A DNA stretch of 64,000 nt from Euwallacea fornicatus. Lineage: Eukaryota; Arthropoda; Insecta; Coleoptera; Curculionidae. Shown here piece by piece: positions 1 to 11,244 of this stretch. The stretch's first letter is position 1; every line of letters begins with the position of its first letter. Under the pieces are notes generated by a model. It saw only the letters and a list, made by a program, of their open reading frames with translations, was not told where the DNA came from and ran no database searches. A program made the translations under genes and the position numbers. The DNA lies in contig NW_027096016.1 of NCBI RefSeq assembly GCF_040115645.1, positions 682,001 through 746,000 of the forward strand, in the 5' to 3' direction.

Positions 1-133
1 TTGTGACTTTTCCAATTTTGAAGCTCGATAACTTTGGCAAGTGTGGACCAAATTTGTTATCCAAAGTGTCAAATTAATCAGTTCGACGAGATCTTTAAAA
101 TGACACAACAATTCATGATTGCATCTTGTCGAA

Positions 134-145
134 TTTCCATGGAAA
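134..145. other. 12-bp perfect palindrome TTTCCATGGAAA (example)
   Basis: This is a perfect 12-base palindrome created by a variant of the usual TTTCCAAGAAAA block. I see it only in the left domain, the last copy lying near 12104-12115. A possible intermediate, TTCCATGAAAA, is at about 2071. Further right the equivalent block reads CCAAGAAAA, CCAAGGAAA or CCAAAAAAAA. Confidence 0.6.
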
Positions 146-228
146 ATAGTACTTTATGTGCTCAAACACACAACTTTTGTGACTTTTCCAATTTTGAAGC
201 TCGATAACTTTGGCAAATGTGGACCAAA

Positions 229-241
229 TTTGTTAAACAAA
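229..241. other. Dyad TTTGTT-A-AACAAA (example)
   Basis: Two 6-base arms are perfectly complementary around a single A. The dyad is present in every monomer of the TTAAAC type, so there are many copies across the window. In TTAACC monomers the symmetry is reduced but a GTTAAC palindrome takes its place. Arms this short are weak alone. Repeated every 176 bp on one phase, they could aid cruciform formation or bind a dimeric protein, which is inference. Confidence 0.6.
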
Positions 242-257
242 GTGTCAAATTAATCAG

Positions 258-266
258 CTCGACGAG
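258..266. other. Dyad CTCG-A-CGAG (example)
   Basis: This is a 9-base inverted repeat with a one-base centre inside the GC-richest ten bases of the monomer. Most monomers keep it. It is broken in the CTCAACGAG, CTCGACAAGG, TTCGACGAG and CTCGACTAG variants, so it is not under absolute constraint. Confidence 0.55.
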
Positions 267-330
267 ATTTTGAAGATGTCACAACACATCAGAATTGCAT
301 CTTGTTGAATTTCCAAGAAAAATAGTACTT

Positions 331-350
331 TATGTGCTCAAACACACATA
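331..350. other. Hairpin-capable TATGTG...CACATA (example)
   Basis: Six-base arms TATGTG (331-336) and CACATA (345-350) flank an 8-base loop. Monomers ending CACATAAC keep the same arms with a 6-base loop, so the stem survives a change in spacing. Monomers ending CACACAAC lose the last pairs. It recurs widely across the window. Confidence 0.5.
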
Positions 351-352
351 TT

Positions 353-1408
353 TTGTTACTTTTCAAACTTTGAAGCTCGATAACTTTGGCAAATGTGGTC
401 CAAATTTGTTAACCAAAGTGTCAAATTAATCAGCTCGACGAGATCTTTAAAATGACACAACACACCATGATTACATCTTGTTGAACTTCCAAGAAAAATA
501 GTACATTATGTGCTCAAACACATAACTTTTGTGACTTTTCAAACTTTGAAGCTCGATAGCTTCGGCAAATGAAGACCAAATTTGTTAAACAAAGTGTCAA
601 ATTAATCAGCTCGACGAGATTTTGAATATGTCACAACACATCAGAATTGCATCTTGTTGAACTTCCAAGAAAAATAGTACTTTATGTGCTCAAGCACACA
701 ACTTTTGTGACTTTTCAAACTTTGAAGCTCGATAACTTTGGCAAATGTGGACCAAATTTGTTAAACAAAGTGTCAAATCAATCAGCTCGACGAGACTTTG
801 AAGATGTCACAACACATCAGAATTGCATCTTGTTGAACTTCCAAGAAAAATAGTACTTTATGTGCTCAAACACACATATTTTGTTACTTTTCAAACTTTG
901 AAGCTCGATAACTTTGGCAAATGTGGACCAAATTTGTTAACCAAAGTGTCAAATTAATCAGCTCGACGAGATCTTTAAAATGACACAACACACCATGATT
1001 ACATCTTGTTGAACTTCCAAGAAAAATAGTACATTATGTGCTCAAACACATAACTTTTGTGACTTTTCAAACTTTGAAGCTCGATAGCTTCGGCAAATGA
1101 AGACCAAATTTGTTAAACAAAGTGTCAAATTAATCAGCTCGACGAGATTTTGAATATGTCACAACACATCAGAATTGCATCTTGTTGAATTTCCAAGAAA
1201 AATAGTACTTTATGTGCTCAAACACACAACTTTTGTGACTTTTCAAACTTTGAAGCTCGATAACTTTGGCAAATGTGGACCAAATTTGTTAAACAAAGTG
1301 TCAAATTAATCAGCTCGACGAGATTTTGAAGATGTCACAACACATCAGAATTGCATCTTGTTGAACTTCCAAGAAAAATAGTACTTTATGTGCTCAAACA
1401 CACATATT
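353..1408 (+). repeat. 3-monomer (528 bp) higher-order unit, two tandem copies
   Basis: Three monomer types follow each other and then repeat. Type A has TTGTTAC, TTAACC, GATCTTTAAAATGAC and CATGATTACATC. Type B has TAGCTTCGGCAAATGAAGACC and GAATATGTC. Type C has TTGTGAC, TTAAAC and GAAGATGTC. The copy at 353-880 recurs at 881-1408, differing for example at GTGGTCC versus GTGGACC. The same ABC order appears again around 3700-4760 and in later left-domain copies. Confidence 0.85.
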
Positions 1409-4400
1409 TTGTTACTTTTCAAACTTTGAAGCTCGATAACTTTGGCAAATGTGGACCAAATTTGTTAACCAAAGTGTCAAATTAATCAGCTCGACGAAAT
1501 CTTTAAAATGACACAACACATCATCATTGCATCTTGTTGAACTTCCAAGAAAAATAGTACATTATGTGCTCAGACACACAACTTTTGTGACTTTTCAAAT
1601 TTTGAAGCTCGATAGCTTCGGCAAATGAAGACCAAATTTGTTAAACAAAGTGTCAAATTAATCAGCTCGACGAGATCTTTAAAATGACACAACACACCAT
1701 GATTGCAACTTGTTGAATTTCCAAGAAAAATAGTACTTTATGTGCTCAAACACACAACTTTTGTGACTTTTCCAATTTTGAAGCTCGATAACTTTGGCAA
1801 ATGTGGACCAAATTTGTTAAACAAAGTGTCAAATTAATCAGCTCGACGAAATCTTTAAAATGACACAACACATCATCATTGCATCTTGTTGAACTTCCAA
1901 GAAAAATAGTACATTATGTGCTCAGACACACAACTTTTGTGACTTTTCAAATTTTGAAGCTCGATAGCTTCGGCAAATGAAGACCAAATTTGTTAAACAA
2001 AGTGTCAAATTAATCAGCTCGACGAGATCTTTAAAATGACACAACACACCATGATTACATCTTGTTGAACTTCCATGAAAAATAGTACTTTATGTGCTCA
2101 AACACACATATTTTGTGACTTTTCAAACTTTGAAGCTCGATAACTTTGGCAAATGTGGACCAAATTTGTTAACCAAAGTGTCAAATTTATCAGCTCGACG
2201 AGATTTTGAATATGTCACAACACATCATGATTGCATCTTGTTGAATTTCCAAGAAAAATAGTACTTTATGTGCTCAAACACATAACTTTTGTGACTTTTC
2301 CAATTTTGAAGCTCGATAACTTTGGCAAATGTGGACCAAATTTGTTATCCAAAGTGTCAAATTAATCAGTTCGACGAGATCTTTAAAATGACACAACAAT
2401 TCATGATTGCATCTTGTTGAATTTCCAAGAAAAATAGTACTTTATGTGCTCAAACACACAACTTTTGTGACTTTTCCAATTTTGAAGCTCGATTACTTTG
2501 GCAAATGTGGACCAAATTTGTTAACCAAAGTGTCAAATTAATCAGCTCGACGAGATCTTTAAAATGACACAACAATTCATGATTGCATCTTGTTGAATTT
2601 CCAAGAAAAATAGTACTTTATGTGCTCAAACACATAACTTTTGTGACTTTTCCAATTTTGAAGCTCGATAACTTTGGCAAATGTGGACCAAATTTGTTAT
2701 CCAAAGTGTCAAATTAATCAGTTCGACGAGATCTTTAAAATGACACAACAATTCATGATTGCATCTTGTTGAATTTCCATGGAAAATAGTACTTTATGTG
2801 CTCAAACACACAACTTTTGTGACTTTTCCAATTTTGAAGCTCGATAACTTTGGCAAATGTGGACCAAATTTGTTAAACAAAGTGTCAAATTAATCAGCTC
2901 GACGAGATTTTGAAGATGTCACAACACATCAGAATTGCATCTTGTTGAATTTCCAAGAAAAATAGTACTTTATGTGCTCAAACACACATATTTTGTTACT
3001 TTTCAAACTTTGAAGCTCGATAACTTTGGCAAATGTGGACCAAATTTGTTAACCAAAGTGTCAAATTAATCAGCTCGACGAGATCTTTAAAATGACACAA
3101 CACACCATGATTACATCTTGTTGAACTTCCAAGAAAAATAGTACTTTATGTGCTCAAACACACATATTTTGTGACTTTTCAAACTTTGAAGCTCGATAAC
3201 TTTGGCAAATGTGGACCAAATTTGTTAACCAAAGTGTCAAATTAATCAGCTCGACGAGATTTTGAATATGTCACAACACATCATGATTGCATCTTGTTGA
3301 ATTTCCAAAAAAAATAGTACTTTATGTGCTCAAACACATAACTTTTGTGACTTTTCCAATTTTGAAGCTCGATAACTTTGGCAAATGTGGACCAAATTTG
3401 TTATCCAAAGTGTCAAATTAATCAGTTCGACGAGATCTTTAAAATGACACAACAATTCATGATTGCATCTTGTTGAATTTCCATGGAAAATAGTACTTTA
3501 TGTGCTCAAACACACAACTTTTGTGACTTTTCCAATTTTGAAGCTCGATAACTTTGGCAAATGTGGACCAAATTTGTTAAACAAAGTGTCAAATTAATCA
3601 GCTCGACGAGATTTTGAAGATGTCACAACACATCAGAATTGCATCTTGTTGAATTTCCAAGAAAAATAGTACTTTATGTGCTCAAACACACATATTTTGT
3701 TACTTTTCAAATTTTGAAGCTCGATAACTTTGGCAAATGTGGTCCAAATTTGTTAACCAAAGTGTCAAATTAATCAGCTCGACGAGATCTTTAAAATGAC
3801 ACAACACACCATGATTACATCTTGTTGAACTTCCAAGAAAAATAGTACATTATGTGCTCAAACACATAACTTTTGTGACTTTTCAAACTTTGAAGCTCGA
3901 TAGCTTCGGCAAATGAAGACCAAATTTGTTAAACAAAGTGTCAAATTAATCAGCTCGACGAGATTTTGAATATGTCACAACACATCAGAATTGCATCTTG
4001 TTGAACTTCCAAGAAAAATAGTACTTTATGTGCTCAAGCACACAACTTTTGTGACTTTTCCAATTTTGAAGCTCGATAACTTTGGCAAATGTGGACCAAA
4101 TTTGTTAAACAAAGTGTCAAATTAATCAGCTCGACGAGATTTTGAAGATGTCACAACACATCAGAATTGCATCTTGTTGAACTTCCAAGAAAAATAGTAC
4201 TTTATGTGCTCAAACACACATATTTTGTTACTTTTCAAACTTTGAAGCTCGATAACTTTGGCAAATGTGGACCAAATTTGTTAACCAAAGTGTCAAATTA
4301 ATCAGCTCGACGAGATCTTTAAAATGACACAACACACCATGATTACATCTTGTTGAACTTCCAAGAAAAATAGTACATTATGTGCTCAAACACATAACTT

Positions 4401-4890
4401 TTGTGACTTTTCAAACTTTGAAGCTCGATAGCTTCGGCAAATGAAGACCAAATTTGTTAAACAAAGTGTCAAATTAATCAGCTCGACGAGATTTTGAATA
4501 TGTCACAACACATCAGAATTGCATCTTGTTGAATTTCCAAGAAAAATAGTACTTTATGTGCTCAAACACACAACTTTTGTGACTTTTCAAACTTTGAAGC
4601 TCGATAACTTTGGCAAATGTGGACCAAATTTGTTAAACAAAGTGTCAAATTAATCAGCTCGACGAGATTTTGAAGATGTCACAACACATCAGAATTGCAT
4701 CTTGTTGAACTTCCAAGAAAAATAGTACTTTATGTGCTCAAACACACATATTTTGTTACTTTTCAAACTTTGAAGCTCGATAACTTTGGCAAATGTGGAC
4801 CAAATTTGTTAACCAAAGTGTCAAATTAATCAGCTCGACGAAATCTTTAAAATGACACAACACATCATCATTGCATCTTGTTGAACTTCC

Positions 4891-5632
4891 AAGAAAAATA
4901 GTACTTTATGTGCTCAAACACATAACTTTTGTGACTTTTCCAATTTTGAAGCTCGATAACTTTGGCAAATGTGGACCAAATTTGTTATCCAAAGTGTCAA
5001 ATTAATCAGTTCGACGAGATCTTTAAAATGACACAACAATTCATGATTGCATCTTGTTGAATTTCCAAGAAAAATAGTACTTTATGTGCTCAAACACACA
5101 ACTTTTGTGACTTTTCCAATTTTGAAGCTCGATAACTTTGGCAAATGTGGACCAAATTTGTTAAACAAAGTGTCAAATTAATCAGCTCGACAAGGTTATG
5201 AAGATGTCACAACACACCATGATTACATCTTGTTGAACTTCCAAGAAAAATAGTACTTTATGTGCTAAAACAAACATATTTTGTGACTTTTCAAACTCTG
5301 AAGCTCGATAACTTTGGCAAATGTGGACCAAATTTGTTACACAAAGTGTCAAAGTAATCACCTCAACGAGATTTTGAAGATGTCACAACACATCATGACT
5401 ACATCTTGTTGAACTTCCAAGAAAAATAGTACTTTATGTGCTCAAACACATAACTTTTGTGACTTTTCCAATTTTGAAGCTCGATAACTTTGGCAAGTGT
5501 GGACCAAATTTGTTATCCAAAGTGTCAAATTAATCAGTTCGACGAGATCTTTAAAATGACACAACAATTCATGATTGCATCTTGTTGAATTTCCATGGAA
5601 AATAGTACTTTATGTGCTCAAACACACAACTT
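4891..5632 (+). repeat. Inter-copy monomers, including a rare GCTAAAACAAAC type
   Basis: About four monomers separate left-domain copies 1 and 2. One has the CTCGACAAGGTTATG block followed by GCTAAAACAAAC (5264), ACTCTGAAG and TTACACAAAG with AGTAATCACCTCAACG. This variant string is otherwise seen only in the HOR domain beyond 30 kb. Confidence 0.7.
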
Positions 5633-8600
5633 TTGTGACTTTTCCAATTTTGAAGCTCGATAACTTTGGCAAGTGTGGACCAAATTTGTTATCCAAAGTG
5701 TCAAATTAATCAGTTCGACGAGATCTTTAAAATGACACAACAATTCATGATTGCATCTTGTTGAATTTCCATGGAAAATAGTACTTTATGTGCTCAAACA
5801 CACAACTTTTGTGACTTTTCCAATTTTGAAGCTCGATAACTTTGGCAAATGTGGACCAAATTTGTTAAACAAAGTGTCAAAGTAATCACCTCAACGAGAG
5901 TTTGAAGATGTCACAACACATCATCATTGCATCTTGTTGAACTTCCAAGAAAAATAGTACTTTATGTGCTCAAACACACATATTTTGTGACTTTTCAAAT
6001 TTTGAAGCTCGATAACTTTGGCAAATGTGGACCAAATTTGTTAACCAAAGTGTCAAATTAATCAGCTCGACGAGATTTTGAAGATGTCACAACACATCAG
6101 AATTGCATCTTGTTGAATTTCCAAGAAAAATAGTACTTTATGTGCTCAAACACACATATTTTGTTACTTTTCAAACTTTGAAGCTCGATAACTTTGGCAA
6201 ATGTGGTCCAAATTTGTTAACCAAAGTGTCAAATTAATCAGCTCGACGAGATCTTTAAAATGACACAACACACCATGATTACATCTTGTTGAACTTCCAA
6301 GAAAAATAGTACATTATGTGCTCAAACACATAACTTTTTTGACTTTTCAAACTTTGAAGCTCGATAGCTTCGGCAAATGAAGACCAAATTTGTTAAACAA
6401 AGTGTCAAATTAATCAGCTCGACGAGATTTTGAATATGTCACAACACATCAGAATTGCATCTTGTTGAACTTCCAAGAAAAATAGTACTTTATGTGCTCA
6501 AGCACACAACTTTTGTGACTTTTCAAACTTTGAAGCTCGATAACTTTGGCAAATGTGGACCAAATTTGTTAAACAAAGTGTCAAATTAATCAGCTCGACG
6601 AGATTTTGAAGATGTCACAACACATCAGAATTGCATCTTGTTGAACTTCCAAGAAAAATAGTACTTTATGTGCTCAAACACACATATTTTGTTACTTTTC
6701 AAACTTTGAAGCTCGATAACTTTGGCAAATGTGGACCAAATTTGTTAACCAAAGTGTCAAATTAATCAGCTCGACGAAATCTTTAAAATGACACAACACA
6801 TCATCATTGCATCTTGTTGAACTTCCAAGAAAAATAGTACATTATGTGCTCAGACACACAACTTTTGTGACTTTTCAAATTTTGAAGCTCGATAGCTTCG
6901 GCAAATGAAGACCAAATTTGTTAAACAAAGTGTCAAATTAATCAGCTCGACGAGATCTTTAAAATGACACAACACACCATGATTGCAACTTGTTGAATTT
7001 CCAAGAAAAATAGTACTTTATGTGCTCAAACACACAACTTTTGTGACTTTTCCAATTTTGAAGCTCGATAACTTTGGCAAATGTGGACCAAATTTGTTAA
7101 ACAAAGTGTCAAATTAATCAGCTCGACGAAATCTTTAAAATGACACAACACATCATCATTGCATCTTGTTGAACTTCCAAGAAAAATAGTACATTATGTG
7201 CTCAGACACACAACTTTTGTGACTTTTCAAATTTTGAAGCTCGATAGCTTCGGCAAATGAAGACCAAATTTGTTAAACAAAGTGTCAAATTAATCAGCTC
7301 GACGAGATCTTTAAAATGACACAACACACCATGATTACATCTTGTTGAACTTCCAAGAAAAATAGTACTTTATGTGCTCAAACACACATATTTTGTGACT
7401 TTTCAAACTTTGAAGCTCGATAACTTTGGCAAATGTGGACCAAATTTGTTAACCAAAGTGTCAAATTTATCAGCTCGACGAGATTTTGAATATGTCACAA
7501 CACATCATGATTGCATCTTGTTGAATTTCCAAGAAAAATAGTACTTTATGTGCTCAAACACATAACTTTTGTGACTTTTCCAATTTTGAAGCTCGATAAC
7601 TTTGGCAAATGTGGACCAAATTTGTTAACCAAAGTGTCAAATTAATCAGCTCGACGAGATCTTTAAAATGACACAACAATTCATGATTGCATCTTGTTGA
7701 ATTTCCAAGAAAAATAGTACTTTATGTGCTCAAACACATAACTTTTGTGACTTTTCCAATTTTGAAGCTCGATAACTTTGGCAAATGTGGACCAAATTTG
7801 TTATCCAAAGTGTCAAATTAATCAGTTCGACGAGATCTTTAAAATGACACAACAATTCATGATTGCATCTTGTTGAATTTCCATGGAAAATAGTACTTTA
7901 TGTGCTCAAACACACAACTTTTGTGACTTTTCCAATTTTGAAGCTCGATAACTTTGGCAAATGTGGACCAAATTTGTTAAACAAAGTGTCAAATTAATCA
8001 GCTCGACGAGATTTTGAAGATGTCACAACACATCAGAATTGCATCTTGTTGAATTTCCAAGAAAAATAGTACTTTATGTGCTCAAACACACATATTTTGT
8101 TACTTTTCAAACTTTGAAGCTCGATAACTTTGGCAAATGTGGACCAAATTTGTTAACCAAAGTGTCAAATTAATCAGCTCGACGAGATCTTTAAAATGAC
8201 ACAACACACCATGATTACATCTTGTTGAACTTCCAAGAAAAATAGTACTTTATGTGCTCAAACACACATATTTTGTGACTTTTCAAACTTTGAAGCTCGA
8301 TAACTTTGGCAAATGTGGACCAAATTTGTTAACCAAAGTGTCAAATTAATCAGCTCGACGAGATTTTGAATATGTCACAACACATCATGATTGCATCTTG
8401 TTGAATTTCCAAAAAAAATAGTACTTTATGTGCTCAAACACATAACTTTTGTGACTTTTCCAATTTTGAAGCTCGATAACTTTGGCAAATGTGGACCAAA
8501 TTTGTTATCCAAAGTGTCAAATTAATCAGTTCGACGAGATCTTTAAAATGACACAACAATTCATGATTGCATCTTGTTGAATTTCCATGGAAAATAGTAC

Positions 8601-10473
8601 TTTATGTGCTCAAACACACAACTTTTGTGACTTTTCCAATTTTGAAGCTCGATAACTTTGGCAAATGTGGACCAAATTTGTTAAACAAAGTGTCAAATTA
8701 ATCAGCTCGACGAGATTTTGAAGATGTCACAACACATCAGAATTGCATCTTGTTGAATTTCCAAGAAAAATAGTACTTTATGTGCTCAAACACACATATT
8801 TTGTTACTTTTCAAATTTTGAAGCTCGATAACTTTGGCAAATGTGGTCCAAATTTGTTAACCAAAGTGTCAAATTAATCAGCTCGACGAGATCTTTAAAA
8901 TGACACAACACACCATGATTACATCTTGTTGAACTTCCAAGAAAAATAGTACATTATGTGCTCAAACACATAACTTTTGTGACTTTTCAAACTTTGAAGC
9001 TCGATAGCTTCGGCAAATGAAGACCAAATTTGTTAAACAAAGTGTCAAATTAATCAGCTCGACGAGATTTTGAATATGTCACAACACATCAGAATTGCAT
9101 CTTGTTGAACTTCCAAGAAAAATAGTACTTTATGTGCTCAAGCACACAACTTTTGTGACTTTTCCAATTTTGAAGCTCGATAACTTTGGCAAATGTGGAC
9201 CAAATTTGTTAAACAAAGTGTCAAATTAATCAGCTCGACGAGATTTTGAAGATGTCACAACACATCAGAATTGCATCTTGTTGAACTTCCAAGAAAAATA
9301 GTACTTTATGTGCTCAAACACACATATTTTGTTACTTTTCAAACTTTGAAGCTCGATAACTTTGGCAAATGTGGACCAAATTTGTTAACCAAAGTGTCAA
9401 ATTAATCAGCTCGACGAGATCTTTAAAATGACACAACACACCATGATTACATCTTGTTGAACTTCCAAGAAAAATAGTACATTATGTGCTCAAACACATA
9501 ACTTTTGTGACTTTTCAAACTTTGAAGCTCGATAGCTTCGGCAAATGAAGACCAAATTTGTTAAACAAAGTGTCAAATTAATCAGCTCGACGAGATTTTG
9601 AATATGTCACAACACATCAGAATTGCATCTTGTTGAATTTCCAAGAAAAATAGTACTTTATGTGCTCAAACACACAACTTTTGTGACTTTTCAAACTTTG
9701 AAGCTCGATAACTTTGGCAAATGTGGACCAAATTTGTTAAACAAAGTGTCAAATTAATCAGCTCGACGAGATTTTGAAGATGTCACAACACATCAGAATT
9801 GCATCTTGTTGAACTTCCAAGAAAAATAGTACTTTATGTGCTCAAACACACATATTTTGTTACTTTTCAAACTTTGAAGCTCGATAACTTTGGCAAATGT
9901 GGACCAAATTTGTTAACCAAAGTGTCAAATTAATCAGCTCGACGAAATCTTTAAAATGACACAACACATCATCATTGCATCTTGTTGAACTTCCAAGAAA
10001 AATAGTACATTATGTGCTCAGACACACAACTTTTGTGACTTTTCAAATTTTGAAGCTCCATAGCTTCGGCAAATGAAGACCAAATTTGTTAAACAAAGTG
10101 TCAAATTAATCAGCTCGACGAGATCTTTAAAATGACACAACACACCATGATTGCAACTTGTTGAATTTCCAAGAAAAATAGTACTTTATGTGCTCAAACA
10201 CACAACTTTTGTGACTTTTCCAATTTTGAAGCTCGATAACTTTGGCAAATGTGGACCAAATTTGTTAAACAAAGTGTCAAATTAATCAGCTCGACGAGAT
10301 TTTGAAGATGTCACAACACATCAGAATTGCATCTTGTTGAACTTCCAAGAAAAATAGTACTTTATGTGCTCAAACACACATATTTTGTTACTTTTCAAAC
10401 TTTGAAGCTCGATAACTTTGGCAAATGTGGACCAAATTTGTTAACCAAAGTGTCAAATTAATCAGCTCGACGA
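5633..10473 (+). repeat. Left-domain HOR copy 2
   Basis: This is the partner of the first copy, beginning with the same GGCAAGTGTGG monomer type (36 and 5668, 32 monomers apart). Compared with copy 1 it has gained a monomer near 5.87 kb with the AGTAATCACCTCAACG block, lost one 528-bp ABC trimer and lost a further monomer near 7.6 kb. Its right part, from about 7725, is itself duplicated 20 monomers downstream. Confidence 0.75.
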
Positions 10474-11244
10474 GATCTTTAAAATGACACAACACACCAT
10501 GATTACATCTTGTTGATCTTCCAAGAAAAATAGTACATTATGTGCTCAAACACATAACTTTTGTGACTTTTCAAACTTTGAAGCTCGATAGCTTCGGCAA
10601 ATGAAGACCAAATTTGTTAAACAAAGTGTCAAATTAATCAGCTCGACGAGATCTTTAAAATGACACAACACACCATGATTGCAACTTGTTGAATTTCCAA
10701 GAAAAATAGTACTTTATGTGCTCAAACACACAACTTTTGTGACTTTTCCAATTTTGAAGCTCGATAACTTTGGCAAATGTGGACCAAATTTGTTAAACAA
10801 AGTGTCAAATTAATCAGCTCGACGAAATCTTTAAAATGACACAACACATCATCATTGCATCTTGTTGAACTTCCAAGAAAAATAGTACATTATGTGCTCA
10901 GACACACAACTTTTGTGACTTTTCAAATTTTGAAGCTCGATAGCTTCGGCAAATGAAGACCAAATTTGTTAAACAAAGTGTCAAATTAATCAGCTCGACG
11001 AGATCTTTAAAATGACACAACACACCATGATTACATCTTGTTGAACTTCCAAGAAAAATAGTACTTTATGTGCTCAAACACACATATTTTGTGACTTTTC
11101 AAACTTTGAAGCTCGATAACTTTGGCAAATGTGGACCAAATTTGTTAACCAAAGTGTCAAATTTATCAGCTCGACGAGATTTTGAATATGTCACAACACA
11201 TCATGATTGCATCTTGTTGAATTTCCAAGAAAAATAGTACTTTA
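7725..11244 (+). repeat. 20-monomer (3520 bp) duplication, copy 1
   Basis: Markers recur at exactly +3520: CCAAAAAAAATAG at 8410 and 11930, and the private change GAAGCTCCATAGC at about 10050 and 13570. Direct similarity runs from about 7725 to 10473. There copy 1 reads CGAGATC where the other reads CGAAATC, and the copies diverge afterwards. Confidence 0.85.

Larger units (their letters stand above)
177..352 (+). repeat. Representative satellite monomer (second copy)
   Basis: This is a complete 176-bp unit from one TTGTGAC to the next TTGTTAC. In order it holds the CCAATTTTGAAGCTCGATAA block, TTTGGCAAATGTGGACC, AAATTTGTTAAACAAAGTG, the TCAGCTCGACGAG block, a GATTTTGAAGATGTC or GATCTTTAAAATGAC block, a CATCA..TTGCATCTTG block, TTCCAAGAAAAATAGTAC and TATGTGCTCAAACACACA. 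Other monomers vary in these same blocks, so they serve as diagnostic positions for subfamily typing. The start is arbitrary because the array is circularly permutable. Confidence 0.95.
1..4890 (+). repeat. Left-domain HOR copy 1
   Basis: This stretch has a partner displaced by 33 monomers near its left end (GTGGTCC at 395 and 6203), 30 monomers in the middle (GCAACTTG at 1705 and 6985; TCAAATTTATC at 2181 and 7461) and 29 monomers near its right end (CCAAAAAAAATAG at about 3306 and 8410; CGAAATC at 4839 and 9943). The stepwise change in offset shows that whole monomers were gained or lost between copies. The match ends near 4890. The copy is cut by the window edge. Confidence 0.8.

Noticed and set aside
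647..853. Open reading frame of 68 codons on the + strand
   Set aside because: It lies wholly inside satellite monomers, crosses a monomer boundary and exists because of local variants. Since 176 is not a multiple of 3, the frame shifts in each monomer and stops follow. There is no coding signature.
1600..1640. CENP-B box in the TAGCTTCGGCAAATGAAG monomer class
   Set aside because: TTCG and the following A fit, but the required CGGG side reads AAGA. No other part of the monomer or its reverse strand gave a match by eye.
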